Shown here one piece after another: positions 1 to 6,406 of a stretch of DNA of 7,820 nt. The DNA comes from Hyphomicrobiales bacterium (GTDB lineage: Bacteria > Pseudomonadota > Alphaproteobacteria > Rhizobiales > Beijerinckiaceae). Within the stretch, counting starts at the first letter, position 1. Each line of letters begins with the position of its first letter. The notes beneath the pieces were generated by a model. That model was not told the origin of the DNA. It saw nothing but the letters and a program-made list of their open reading frames with translations, and made no database searches. The position numbers and the translations under genes were made by a program. The stretch is taken from contig PXAW01000340.1 in the NCBI GenBank assembly GCA_003567055.1, forward strand, positions 1 through 7,820, given 5' to 3'.

Positions 1-808
1 TCCGGGTGACGCTGCCCAGCATCACCTTGCGCAGACCGGTCAGGCTGCGCGTGCCGAGGACGATCATGTCCGCATCGAGATCACCGGCCACCTTGACGAG
101 CAAGTGCGATGGCTCGCCTTCCTCGAGCATCAGGCGATAATCGCGCGCAGCCAAAGCCGTGCCTGCGAGGAAAGTGTAGATTCCGGCTGCCTGCTTCTGC
201 GTCTCCTCGCTGGAGGCGCGGCGGATGACGTCCTGATCAACCCCGGCATAGCTCATTTGCAGCTTCGCCGGATCCGGATGGGCGTGCACTGCGGTGATGC
301 TGGCGCCCTCCAGAAAACCGAGCTCATCGGCAACCGAGATCGCCTGCGCGCAATGCGCATCCGCCTCGATCCCCACGACCACCGCTTCGATCGCCTCGCC
401 ATCTGCGCGGTTGACGAGCAGGAGCGGGGTACGACCGGTATGCAAAACGCGCTCGATGGTGGTGCCACGGAAGAGATCGAACAGAATGTTCCTGCGATGC
501 GCGCCCATCACGATGAGGCGGGCACCGATATTCTCGGCATGATCGTTGATGACGCTGAACGGATCACCACGCTCCACCACGACCTGCGCATCGACGGAAA
601 GCTCCCCGCGCAGGGAGGCGAGCGTCTCTTCGAGAAAACGCTCCGCGCGCCGCACCTGCGCTTCGACCAGCCCTGCCGGCTCATCGTCATCGACGACGTG
701 CAGGATGACGAGCGGCTCCTGCCGGCGCGCCGCCAGCCCGAGCGCGCGGGTGATCGCGACCTCGGACCGCGCGGAGAGGTCGGTGGCGACGAGGATCGGC
801 TGGGGCAT
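1..808 (-). CDS. Universal stress protein, tandem UspA domains (C-terminus cut by window edge)
   Basis: Partial gene: 269 codons are present and the frame stays open to base 1, so the C-terminus lies outside. It was found by reading the minus strand from the ATG at 808-806. The protein has two Usp domains in tandem, roughly residues 1-134 and 140-269+. Each starts with a hydrophobic beta strand (PILVATDLS; EAVVVGIEAD). Each ends with an ATP-loop-like motif: VMGAHRR...RGTTIERVL (G102, G115-T116) and VLGTRSLTGLRKVMLGS (G252, G265-S266). The spacing fits the Usp G-2x-G-9x-G(S/T) pattern, but the second Gly is replaced by Arg (domain 1) and Ser (domain 2). Usp proteins are cytoplasmic, bind nucleotides in some subfamilies and act in stress survival; the specific role here is unknown. 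A Shine-Dalgarno GGGAG (816-820) lies 7 nt before the ATG. It follows hisA on the same strand after a terminator-like hairpin, so it is probably not part of the his operon. Confidence 0.9.
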   Translation of the reverse strand, partial: MPQPILVATDLSARSEVAITRALGLAARRQEPLVILHVVDDDEPAGLVEAQVRRAERFLEETLASLRGELSVDAQVVVERGDPFSVINDHAENIGARLIVMGAHRRNILFDLFRGTTIERVLHTGRTPLLLVNRADGEAIEAVVVGIEADAHCAQAISVADELGFLEGASITAVHAHPDPAKLQMSYAGVDQDVIRRASSEETQKQAAGIYTFLAGTALAARDYRLMLEEGEPSHLLVKVAGDLDADMIVLGTRSLTGLRKVMLGSVTR

Positions 809-822
809 GGCTCATCTCCCGG

Positions 823-855
823 AAAAATGGCCTTGCTTCTGCCTAGCGCAGGCCA
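823..855 (-). terminator. Candidate intrinsic terminator after hisA
   Basis: On the minus strand the arm TGGCCTGC (855-848) can pair with GC-A-AGGCCA (836-828), giving eight pairs with one bulged A and an 11-nt loop. Five Ts follow directly (827-823). It lies 45 bp after the hisA stop codon and only 2 nt before the Shine-Dalgarno of the universal stress gene. It could therefore end the his transcript or act as a hairpin in the usp leader. The T run is short, so termination is inferred, not certain. Confidence 0.45.
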
Positions 856-900
856 CGCTTTCGCGCCATACCGGCGAACACGCAGATCGGCGTGCAGCCC

Positions 901-1635
901 TCAGCCGCGCGCCTTCCGGATCATCGCCAGAGCCTGTGCGGGGTCGATGCGCCCGTCATAGAGGGCGCGGCCCGAAATCGCGCCGGCGAGCGCGGCGCAA
1001 TCGGGCTGGAGCAGGCGGTCCACATCCTCGATCGAGGCGAGGCCGCCCGACGCGATGACCGGGATCGAGACCGCCTCGGCCAGAGCCAGCGTCATCTCGA
1101 TATTGAGGCCCTTGAGAATGCCGTCGCGGGCAATGTCGGTATAGATGATGGCCGCGACCCCGGCATCCTCGAAACGCCGGCCGAGTTCCTCCGCCGTCAG
1201 GGTCGAGGTCTCGGCCCAGCCCTCGACCGCGACGCGCCCGTCCTTGGCGTCGATCCCCACCGCGATCTTCCCCGGATGCAGCCGCGCCGCCTCGCGCACG
1301 AAGGACGGGTCACGCACCGCAGCCGTGCCGATGACGACCCGGGCGACGCCTTTCTCGAGCCAGGCTTCGAGCGTGCGCATGTCGCGGATGCCGCCGCCGA
1401 GCTGGACGGGGATGTCGATCGCGGCGAGGATCCGGTCCACCGCCGCGCCGTTCATCGGCTTGCCGGCGAAGGCGCCGTCGAGATCGACGCAATGCAGCCA
1501 TTCGAAACCCTGGCGCGCGAAGGTGGCGGCCTGGTCGGCGGGATCGTCGTTGAAGACCGTGGCCTGCTCCATGTCGCCCTGGATGAGGCGGACGCAATGG
1601 CCTTCCTTCAGATCGATCGCGGGAAAGAGAATCAC
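901..1635 (-). CDS. hisA: HisA, phosphoribosylformimino-AICAR isomerase
   Basis: HisA converts ProFAR to PRFAR by an Amadori rearrangement, the fourth step of histidine biosynthesis, in the cytoplasm. The sequence is a complete (beta/alpha)8 barrel of 244 aa, normal for the family. It starts [12 protein letters not shown] with the catalytic Asp at D8. The second catalytic Asp is D129 (GIDAKDG), followed by T166 in [10 protein letters not shown]. The phosphate-binding loops are QLGGGIRD (about 78-85) and VIASGGLAS (about 193-201). The start is taken as the GTG at 1635-1633. It overlaps the hisH stop as GTGA, has AGGTGG 5 nt upstream, and puts the catalytic Asp at position 8 as in Thermotoga maritima HisA. 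A GTG nine bases earlier (1644) would give 247 aa and has a poorer ribosome site. hisF, the usual next gene, is absent downstream. Confidence 0.97.
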   Translation of the reverse strand: MILFPAIDLKEGHCVRLIQGDMEQATVFNDDPADQAATFARQGFEWLHCVDLDGAFAGKPMNGAAVDRILAAIDIPVQLGGGIRDMRTLEAWLEKGVARVVIGTAAVRDPSFVREAARLHPGKIAVGIDAKDGRVAVEGWAETSTLTAEELGRRFEDAGVAAIIYTDIARDGILKGLNIEMTLALAEAVSIPVIASGGLASIEDVDRLLQPDCAALAGAISGRALYDGRIDPAQALAMIRKARG

Positions 1636-2282
1636 GGGCGCCACCTCAGAAAATTGGCAATCAGGGCCAGACCCAGCTTCTGGCTCTTCTCGGGATGGAA
1701 TTGCGTGCCGGCAATGTTGTCGCGCGCCACGATCGCGGTGACGGGGCCGCCGTAATCCGTGACGGCGAGGACGTCTTGCGGATCATCCGGGGTCAGCGCG
1801 TAGGAATGCACGAAATAGGCGTGCAGCCCGCTCGGGCCGGTGGCGATATCGGCAAGCAGCGGGTGGTCGCGCTGCGGATGCAGCACGTTCCAGCCCATAT
1901 GCGGGATCTTCAGGCTCGCATCACGCGGGCGGATGGCGGCGACATCGCCGTGGATCCAGTCGAGCCCCTGCGAGGTCTCGTGCTCGAGCCCCCGTGTGGC
2001 GAGAAGCTGCATGCCCACGCAGATCCCCAGGAACGGCCTGCCGTTCACCCGCACCGCCTCGTGCAGCGCCTGCGTCATGCCGGGCACGGCATCGAGCCCG
2101 CGCCGGCAATCGGCGAAGGCGCCCACGCCCGGCAGCACGATGCGCTCGGCTTCGCGCACCTTCTGCGGATCGTCGGTGACGATCACGGGCACGGCGATGC
2201 CGGCCTCGCGGGCGGCGCGCTCGAACGCCTTCTGCGCCGAATGCAGGTTGCCGGATCCGTAATCGATAATGGCGATGCTCAT
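1632..2282 (-). CDS. hisH: HisH, glutaminase subunit of imidazole glycerol phosphate synthase
   Basis: HisH hydrolyses glutamine and channels ammonia to HisF, which makes imidazole glycerol phosphate and AICAR from PRFAR. The 216-aa product is a full-length class I glutamine amidotransferase. The N-terminus is [15 protein letters not shown]. The oxyanion-strand motif PGVGAF is at 51-56. The nucleophile is C88 in LGICVGMQ. The HisH-specific HMGWN motif is at 128-132. The triad is completed by H196 and E198 in [10 protein letters not shown]. The ATG at 2282 overlaps the stop of the upstream DUF2628 gene as ATGA, and the stop overlaps the hisA GTG as GTGA, so three genes are tightly coupled. Its obligate partner HisF is not encoded in the window. 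Confidence 0.98.
   Translation of the reverse strand: MSIAIIDYGSGNLHSAQKAFERAAREAGIAVPVIVTDDPQKVREAERIVLPGVGAFADCRRGLDAVPGMTQALHEAVRVNGRPFLGICVGMQLLATRGLEHETSQGLDWIHGDVAAIRPRDASLKIPHMGWNVLHPQRDHPLLADIATGPSGLHAYFVHSYALTPDDPQDVLAVTDYGGPVTAIVARDNIAGTQFHPEKSQKLGLALIANFLRWRP
1641..1646 (-). promoter_or_regulatory. Shine-Dalgarno deciding the hisA start
   Basis: AGGTGG on the minus strand sits 5 nt before the GTG at 1635, inside the last codons of hisH. If translation began at the GTG at 1644, this motif would overlap the start itself. It therefore favours the downstream start and translational coupling to hisH. Confidence 0.6.
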
Positions 2283-2788
2283 CGCGAGCGCTCCGGAAAA
2301 AGACCGATCACGCCGCTCTCGCGCCGGGGTGGCGCGCCGGGTGCGGGTTTGGGCCAGTCGAAGGATGAAGGAGGTGGCGGCGGGCCGTCGGGGCGGCTCT
2401 CACCGCGCGCCAGCCAGCGCGCACAGGCCTTGGCCTCGGCCTCCTCCTCGTCGGCGCCGGAGACGATGTCGACCATGGCAAAACCGTTGCGGCCATAAGT
2501 CCAGCGCTTCAGGCTGGAGGCTTCCAGCCCGATCAGCGTGGAAGCGAGGATATGCGCGGCGAGCCCCGCCCAGGGGGCAAGCGCCAGCCGGTCGACGATG
2601 AGGCCGAACACGCTCAGCGCCACGAAGACACCGATCGCGGCCAGCCAGAGGCGGTGATAGAGAAACCATAAAACGGTGAAGAGAAAGGCCCAGACATGGA
2701 ACCCGTCTCTCACCAGCACGGCCTTCTCGAAAGCCTCCGCATCACCCGGGCGGGCCTGTGCGGGCAGATGGACCGTATAAACATGCAT
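2279..2788 (-). CDS. DUF2628 family small membrane protein in the his operon
   Basis: A 169-aa protein recognised as DUF2628 from its core: MHVYTVHLP at the start, [14 protein letters not shown] at about 24-37, then [11 protein letters not shown] and [11 protein letters not shown] (about 86-96). Three hydrophobic segments (about 32-44, 47-66 and 72-88) predict a small inner-membrane protein. The C-terminal third is hydrophilic and proline-rich, with PPPPP at about 136-140. The biochemical function is unknown. In alphaproteobacteria this family commonly sits between hisB and hisH, as here. Its stop overlaps the hisH start as ATGA, so translation of hisH probably depends on it. The start chosen is the ATG at 2788. 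A GGGAG lies 12 nt upstream, somewhat far, and another ATG four bases further on is out of frame. No catalytic motif is visible, so no enzymatic role in histidine synthesis is claimed. Confidence 0.88.
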   Translation of the reverse strand: MHVYTVHLPAQARPGDAEAFEKAVLVRDGFHVWAFLFTVLWFLYHRLWLAAIGVFVALSVFGLIVDRLALAPWAGLAAHILASTLIGLEASSLKRWTYGRNGFAMVDIVSGADEEEAEAKACARWLARGESRPDGPPPPPSSFDWPKPAPGAPPRRESGVIGLFPERSR

Positions 2789-2815
2789 GCCGGGTGCAAG
2801 CTCCCATCATCGATC

Positions 2816-2841
2816 AAAAAAACGCCGCGCGGCGATCGCGC
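2816..2841 (-). terminator. Terminator- or attenuator-like hairpin between hisB and DUF2628
   Basis: In the 80-bp gap after hisB, reading the minus strand, GCGCG (2841-2837) pairs with CGCGC (2831-2827) around an ATCGC loop. An overlapping 12-base GC palindrome lies at 2834-2823 (CGCC/GGCG arms). Seven Ts follow (2822-2816). The stem is short but all GC and the T run is good. It could be a weak or partial terminator inside the operon, lowering expression of the downstream genes relative to hisB. Confidence 0.4.
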
Positions 2842-2868
2842 ACGGTTCCGCTCGGAGGCGCCTGCGCC

Positions 2869-3468
2869 TCACAGCATCCCCTTGGTGGAGGGAACGCGCC
2901 CGGCCTCGCGCGGTTCGGCTGCAACCGCCCGTCGCAAGACCCGCGCCAATCCCTTGAAGCAGCTCTCGGCGATGTGGTGGCTGTTGTCGCCGTAGAGCGT
3001 CTCCACATGCAGCGTGACGCCGGCATTGGCGGTGAAAGCCTGGAAGAATTCGCGCACCAGCTCGGTATCGAACGTGCCGATCTTCTGGGTGGGAAACGGC
3101 GTGCGAAAGACCAGGAAGGCGCGCCCGGAAATGTCGATCGCGACACGGGTCAGCGTCTCGTCCATGGGCATGTGCATATCGGCATAGCGCATGATGCCTT
3201 TTTTATCGCCCAGGGCCGTGCGGAAGGCCTGACCCAGCGCGATGCCGACATCCTCCACCGTGTGGTGGTCGTCGACATGCAGATCGCCTTTCGCCTTGAG
3301 CGTCAGATCGAACAGCGCATGGCGCGCGAAGAGCTCCAGCATGTGATCGAAGAAACCGATGCCGGTTTCGATCGTGATCGTACCGGTCCCGTCGAGATCC
3401 AGCGTCAGGTCGATATCGGTTTCGGCGGTGCGGCGCGCGATCGTCGCGGTACGCGATGTCTGGCTCAT
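2869..3468 (-). CDS. hisB: HisB, imidazoleglycerol-phosphate dehydratase
   Basis: HisB dehydrates imidazole glycerol phosphate to imidazole acetol phosphate, using a dinuclear manganese centre. The 199-aa product is the monofunctional dehydratase, without the phosphatase domain fused to it in enterobacteria, and is of usual length. Family motifs are all present: GIGFFDHML with H42; [16 protein letters not shown] with H68, H69 and E72; HMPMDE at 99-104; and [16 protein letters not shown] with H164, H165 and E168. These His and Glu residues are the metal ligands. The C-terminus is PSTKGML. The start is the ATG at 3468, giving [19 protein letters not shown], which fits the family. The frame stays open to 3903, but that extension is antisense to hslV and is not HisB-like. 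The ribosome site is weak (AAAGAG, about 7 nt upstream). This is the first gene of the his transcription unit, divergent from hslV. Confidence 0.98.
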   Translation of the reverse strand: MSQTSRTATIARRTAETDIDLTLDLDGTGTITIETGIGFFDHMLELFARHALFDLTLKAKGDLHVDDHHTVEDVGIALGQAFRTALGDKKGIMRYADMHMPMDETLTRVAIDISGRAFLVFRTPFPTQKIGTFDTELVREFFQAFTANAGVTLHVETLYGDNSHHIAESCFKGLARVLRRAVAAEPREAGRVPSTKGML

Positions 3469-3607
3469 GATGCGGCTCTTTGGCGGCGCGCCGGATGCTG
3501 GGCGCGAGCGGGTTCTAGCAAGGCTTGCTTCAAAACGCCATACGCGTTGGAAATGGCGACGGGAACGCTTAAGTGGAGGGGACAGGTTTTCAACGGAGTG
3601 CACGATC
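3469..3607. promoter_or_regulatory. Divergent hisB/hslV promoter region with two dyad symmetries
   Basis: This is the only intergenic DNA between hisB (minus) and hslV (plus), so it should hold both promoters. No convincing sigma70 or heat-shock -35/-10 pair could be picked by eye. Two symmetric elements are visible: a 13-base palindrome AGCAAGGCTTGCT (3517-3529), and an inverted repeat CGCCAT (3536-3541) / ATGGCG (3553-3558) with an 11-base spacer. Either could be an operator. A GGAG at 3595-3598 is the hslV ribosome site. Confidence 0.5.
3595..3598 (+). promoter_or_regulatory. Shine-Dalgarno supporting the TTG start of hslV
   Basis: GGAG lies 9 nt before the TTG at 3608-3610. The later in-frame ATG at 3644 is preceded by a C-rich stretch with no purine-rich motif. 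This makes TTG the more likely start. Confidence 0.5.
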
Positions 3608-4177
3608 TTGTCCACAGACGATGCCCGCAACGGCTCCCCCTCGATGCATGCCACCACGATCCTGATGGTGCGCAAGGAGGGCAAACTGGTAATCGGCGGT
3701 GACGGCCAGGTCAGCCTCGGCCCCACCATCGTCAAGGGCAATGCCCGCAAGGTGCGCCGCCTGGCCAAGGGCGAGGTGATCGGCGGCTTCGCCGGCGCAA
3801 CGGCGGATGCCTTCACGCTTTTCGAGCGCCTCGAAGGCAAGCTCGAACAATATCCCGGCCAGCTCCTGCGTGCCTGTGTCGAGCTCACCAAGGACTGGCG
3901 CACCGATCGCTACCTGCGCCGGCTCGAAGCGATGATGCTGGTGGCCGACAAGGACGTCTCGCTGCTGCTCTCGGGCTCCGGCGACGTGCTCGAACCGGAG
4001 GGCGGCGTGATGGCGATCGGCTCAGGCGGCAATTACGCCCTCGCCGCCGCCCGCGCGCTCGCCGATACCGATCTCGACGCCGAAACCATCACCCGCCGCG
4101 CCCTCCAGATCGCCGCCGATATCTGCGTCTATACCAACGGCAATCTGGTCATCGAGACGATGGATTGCGAAAGGTGA
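3608..4177 (+). CDS. hslV: HslV (ClpQ), peptidase subunit of the HslVU protease
   Basis: HslV is the proteasome-beta-like threonine peptidase. Two hexameric rings of it are activated by HslU to degrade unfolded and regulatory proteins in the cytoplasm. With the TTG start the product is 189 aa; with the ATG at 3644 it is 177 aa. The mature catalytic Thr is T16 in [11 protein letters not shown], matching Thr1 of E. coli HslV. Conserved D17 and K33 (mature numbering) are in GGDGQVSLG and GNARKVRRL. Further family motifs are [50 protein letters not shown] and DICVYTNGN. The 15-residue leader must be removed to expose the Thr; similar short leaders are known in alphaproteobacterial HslV. The gene faces away from hisB, and is separated from hslU by an antisense kinase gene. 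Confidence 0.96.
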   Translation: MSTDDARNGSPSMHATTILMVRKEGKLVIGGDGQVSLGPTIVKGNARKVRRLAKGEVIGGFAGATADAFTLFERLEGKLEQYPGQLLRACVELTKDWRTDRYLRRLEAMMLVADKDVSLLLSGSGDVLEPEGGVMAIGSGGNYALAAARALADTDLDAETITRRALQIAADICVYTNGNLVIETMDCER

Positions 4178-4194
4178 GGGTGGTGCACGCAGAA

Positions 4195-4854
4195 TCAGCG
4201 TTCACCGGGCGCCTCCGGACAGGGTGGCAGGGCGCGCAGATGCGCCGCCAGCGCGGCGGGCAATCCACCGAGATGCCGGTCGCCGCCCTCCGGACCGGCT
4301 TCCTGCGGCGCGTCACCATCGCCCGACCCGAGGCTGGCCAGACAATCACCACGCCCCTCCGCCACGATGAAGGGGCGGCGATTGGCATCGAAGACGCGCC
4401 ACAGATCAGCGCGGGCGAAATAATCGGGAACATTGTCGAGCGAACGCGCAAAGCGCCGACGCGCCTCGTTTTCCGGAATATCATGGCCTCCCTCGGACAC
4501 GCGGCGCGCGATGCGCGTCAGGCAGGTCTCGACATGGCCGACGGCGAAATACAGGATCACGACATCGAAACCGGCCCGTCGGGCCCGGTCAATGGTGCGC
4601 AGATGGGTGCGGCCCGCAAGCGTTGTCTCGAGACTGAAGGTGCGCCGCGCCTGAAACAATTCGCGGATCCGCGCGATCGCGACACGGGAAGCCGGCAAGC
4701 GGCCCGCTTCGACGTCAAGCGGCGAGAGCCCGCGCGCGATCTCGTCGAGATTGACGAATTCGCTCACACCGGAAACCGCTCGAATATGGCGGAACGCATA
4801 AGTCGTCTTGCCGACACCGTTGGCGCCAGCAATCAGCCACAGAATCGGACGCAT
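4195..4854 (-). CDS. Zeta-toxin-like P-loop kinase (AAA/ABC-type ATPase-like, COG4185 type)
   Basis: A 219-aa protein of the zeta-toxin / COG4185 P-loop NTPase group. The N-terminus [18 protein letters not shown] holds Walker A (G10-T18, with K16 and T17). Then come [13 protein letters not shown] (D37), [10 protein letters not shown] (E76-T78), a beta strand [10 protein letters not shown], and [28 protein letters not shown] (about 114-141), the Arg-rich lid/GGH motif of this family. The tail after about 170 is low in complexity, rich in Gly, Ala and Pro, and does not look conserved. True zeta toxins phosphorylate UDP-N-acetylglucosamine and pair with an epsilon antitoxin; no antitoxin gene is adjacent here. 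The substrate is therefore unknown and toxicity is only a possibility. The start is the ATG at 4854 (GGAG 7 nt upstream, 4862-4865); a GTG directly before it adds one residue. The gene lies antisense between hslV and hslU. Confidence 0.85.
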   Translation of the reverse strand: MRPILWLIAGANGVGKTTYAFRHIRAVSGVSEFVNLDEIARGLSPLDVEAGRLPASRVAIARIRELFQARRTFSLETTLAGRTHLRTIDRARRAGFDVVILYFAVGHVETCLTRIARRVSEGGHDIPENEARRRFARSLDNVPDYFARADLWRVFDANRRPFIVAEGRGDCLASLGSGDGDAPQEAGPEGGDRHLGGLPAALAAHLRALPPCPEAPGER

Positions 4855-4898
4855 CACATCACTCCATTCAAAGCCTCAGTATCACGACAGGACCAGGC

Positions 4899-6206
4899 AT
4901 GACCACATTTTCCCCCCGCGAGATCGTCTCGGAGCTCGACCGCTTCATCGTCGGCCAGAAGGATGCCAAGCGTGCGGTGGCGATCGCCCTGCGCAATCGC
5001 TGGCGGCGTCAGCAGCTGACCGGGCCGATCCGGGACGAGGTGATGCCGAAGAACATCCTGATGATCGGCCCCACCGGCTGCGGCAAGACCGAGATCGCCC
5101 GGCGCCTCGCCAAGCTCGCCCATGCCCCCTTCACCAAGATCGAGGCGACGAAATTCACCGAGGTCGGCTATGTCGGGCGCGACGTCGAGCAGATCGTGCG
5201 CGATCTGGTCGAGATCGCCATCGGGCTGGTCAAGGAGGAGAAGCGGCAGGCGGTGAAGGCGAAGGCGCAGCTCGCCGCCGAAAACCGCGTGCTCGATGCG
5301 CTGGTGGGCGCCAATGCCTCGCAGACGACACGCGAGGCGTTTCGCAAGAAGCTGCGCAATGACGAATTGAACGACAAGGAAATCGAGATCGAGATGCAGG
5401 CGGGCTCCTCCGGCATGCCGATGTTCGAGATGCCGGGCATGCCGGGCGCCTCGATGGGCGCGATCTCGCTGGGCGACATGTTCGGCAAGGCCTTCGGCGG
5501 GCGCACCAAATCACGCCGCACCACCGTCTCGGAGGCCTATGAGCCGCTGGTGGCGGAGGAGAGCGACAAGCTGCTGGATCAGGAATCCCTCACCGAGGAG
5601 GCGATCCGCGAGGTCGAGAATAACGGCATCGTCTTCCTCGACGAAATCGACAAGATCTGCGCCCGCGAGGGGCGCGGCGGCGCGGATGTCTCGCGCGAGG
5701 GCGTGCAGCGCGATCTCTTGCCGCTAATCGAGGGCACCACGGTCGCCACCAAGCACGGGCCGGTGAAGACGGATCATATCCTGTTCATCGCCTCGGGCGC
5801 CTTCCATGTGGCGAAACCGTCGGATCTCCTGCCCGAATTGCAGGGCCGCCTGCCCATCCGCGTCGAGCTCAACCCCCTCGACGAGAACGATTTCCGCCGC
5901 ATCCTCACCGAGACCGAGGCGAGCCTGATCAAGCAATCGGTGGCGCTGATGAGCACGGAGGGGGTCGAACTCGTCTTCACGGATGATGCCATCGACGCCC
6001 TCGCCAAGGTCGCCGTGGAGGTCAATGGCAGCGTCGAGAATATCGGCGCGCGCCGGCTCCAGACCGTGATCGAACGCGTTCTCGACGATATCTCCTACAC
6101 CGCCACCGACAAGGCCGGCGAAACCGTCACCATCGACGGCGATTACGTGCGCGCGCAGGTGGGCGATCTGGCGAAGAACGCCGATCTGAGCCGGTACATC
6201 CTCTGA
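4899..6206 (+). CDS. hslU: HslU (ClpY), AAA+ unfoldase subunit of the HslVU protease
   Basis: HslU is the hexameric ATPase that recognises, unfolds and threads substrates into HslV and opens its active sites. The 435-aa product is full length. It begins [20 protein letters not shown]. Walker A is GPTGCGKT (57-64), and the pore loop GYVGRD is at 90-95. The family-specific I-domain spans about 110-235 and includes a Met/Gly/Pro-rich loop at about 168-190. Walker B is VFLDEID (245-251). The box with the arginine-finger region is [14 protein letters not shown] (311-324), and sensor 2 is IGARRLQ (382-388). The C-terminus is DLSRYIL, the tail that docks into HslV to activate it. An AGGA (4889-4892) lies 6 nt before the ATG. 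It starts 44 bp from the divergent kinase gene and ends before a strong terminator at 6294-6322. Confidence 0.98.
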   Translation: MTTFSPREIVSELDRFIVGQKDAKRAVAIALRNRWRRQQLTGPIRDEVMPKNILMIGPTGCGKTEIARRLAKLAHAPFTKIEATKFTEVGYVGRDVEQIVRDLVEIAIGLVKEEKRQAVKAKAQLAAENRVLDALVGANASQTTREAFRKKLRNDELNDKEIEIEMQAGSSGMPMFEMPGMPGASMGAISLGDMFGKAFGGRTKSRRTTVSEAYEPLVAEESDKLLDQESLTEEAIREVENNGIVFLDEIDKICAREGRGGADVSREGVQRDLLPLIEGTTVATKHGPVKTDHILFIASGAFHVAKPSDLLPELQGRLPIRVELNPLDENDFRRILTETEASLIKQSVALMSTEGVELVFTDDAIDALAKVAVEVNGSVENIGARRLQTVIERVLDDISYTATDKAGETVTIDGDYVRAQVGDLAKNADLSRYIL

Positions 6207-6231
6207 GCTGTCCTCTGAGCCCGCCTGGCGA

Positions 6232-6277
6232 CGCGAGGCGCGCTTGCCGGGCGTGAATGCGCGCGAGGCGCGCTTGC
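6232..6277. repeat. 16-bp direct repeat, two copies 30 bp apart
   Basis: CGCGAGGCGCGCTTGC occurs exactly at 6232-6247 and again at 6262-6277, just after hslU and before its terminator. The function is unknown. It may be a small local duplication or a GC-rich binding site. Confidence 0.7.
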
Positions 6278-6293
6278 GGATTTGCAAGAAGAA

Positions 6294-6333
6294 AAGCCGG
6301 GAAATCACGGGTTTCCCGGCTTATATCTTTCTT
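6294..6333 (+). terminator. Intrinsic terminator after hslU
   Basis: A perfect 11-bp stem is formed by AAGCCGGGAAA (6294-6304) and TTTCCCGGCTT (6312-6322) with a 7-nt loop. A T-rich tail ATATCTTTCTT follows. It lies 87 bp after the hslU stop and before the glutathione transferase gene, so it separates the two transcription units. The opposite strand also has a T-rich tail, so it could work in both directions. Confidence 0.85.
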
Positions 6334-6406
6334 CAATGCAAACATACCGGCGCTGATGCGTTGACATCGATATCGCCGCCGCAACCGGACAGGAAAGGAG
6401 AACGCC

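Noticed and set aside
104..961. 285-codon open frame on the plus strand
   Set aside because: It is antisense to the universal stress gene and the end of hisA, where the minus strand gives clear family motifs. The translation is Arg/Asp-rich and resembles nothing known.
892..1755. 287-codon plus-strand open frame
   Set aside because: Antisense shadow of hisA and the end of hisH, a common effect of high GC content. No family signature is visible.
3359..3607. Upstream extension of the hslV reading frame
   Set aside because: It would overlap hisB antisense and add more than 80 residues not found in HslV proteins.
3608..3616. TTGTCCACA, one mismatch from a DnaA box
   Set aside because: It is a single copy that overlaps the hslV start codon, with no cluster of boxes, AT-rich region or origin-linked genes. 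It is most likely coding sequence.
3469..3903. N-terminal extension of the hisB reading frame
   Set aside because: The frame is open by chance through the intergenic region and antisense to hslV. The residues before MSQTSR are not HisB-like and would remove the only promoter space.
4165..4902. 245-codon plus-strand open frame filling the hslV-hslU gap
   Set aside because: It looks attractive as a same-strand gene between hslV and hslU, but its translation has no recognisable motif. The opposite strand encodes an intact P-loop kinase with a good ribosome site.
6361..6366. TTGACA as the -35 box of the glutathione transferase promoter
   Set aside because: No -10-like hexamer is found 16-18 bases downstream, so a promoter call is not supported.
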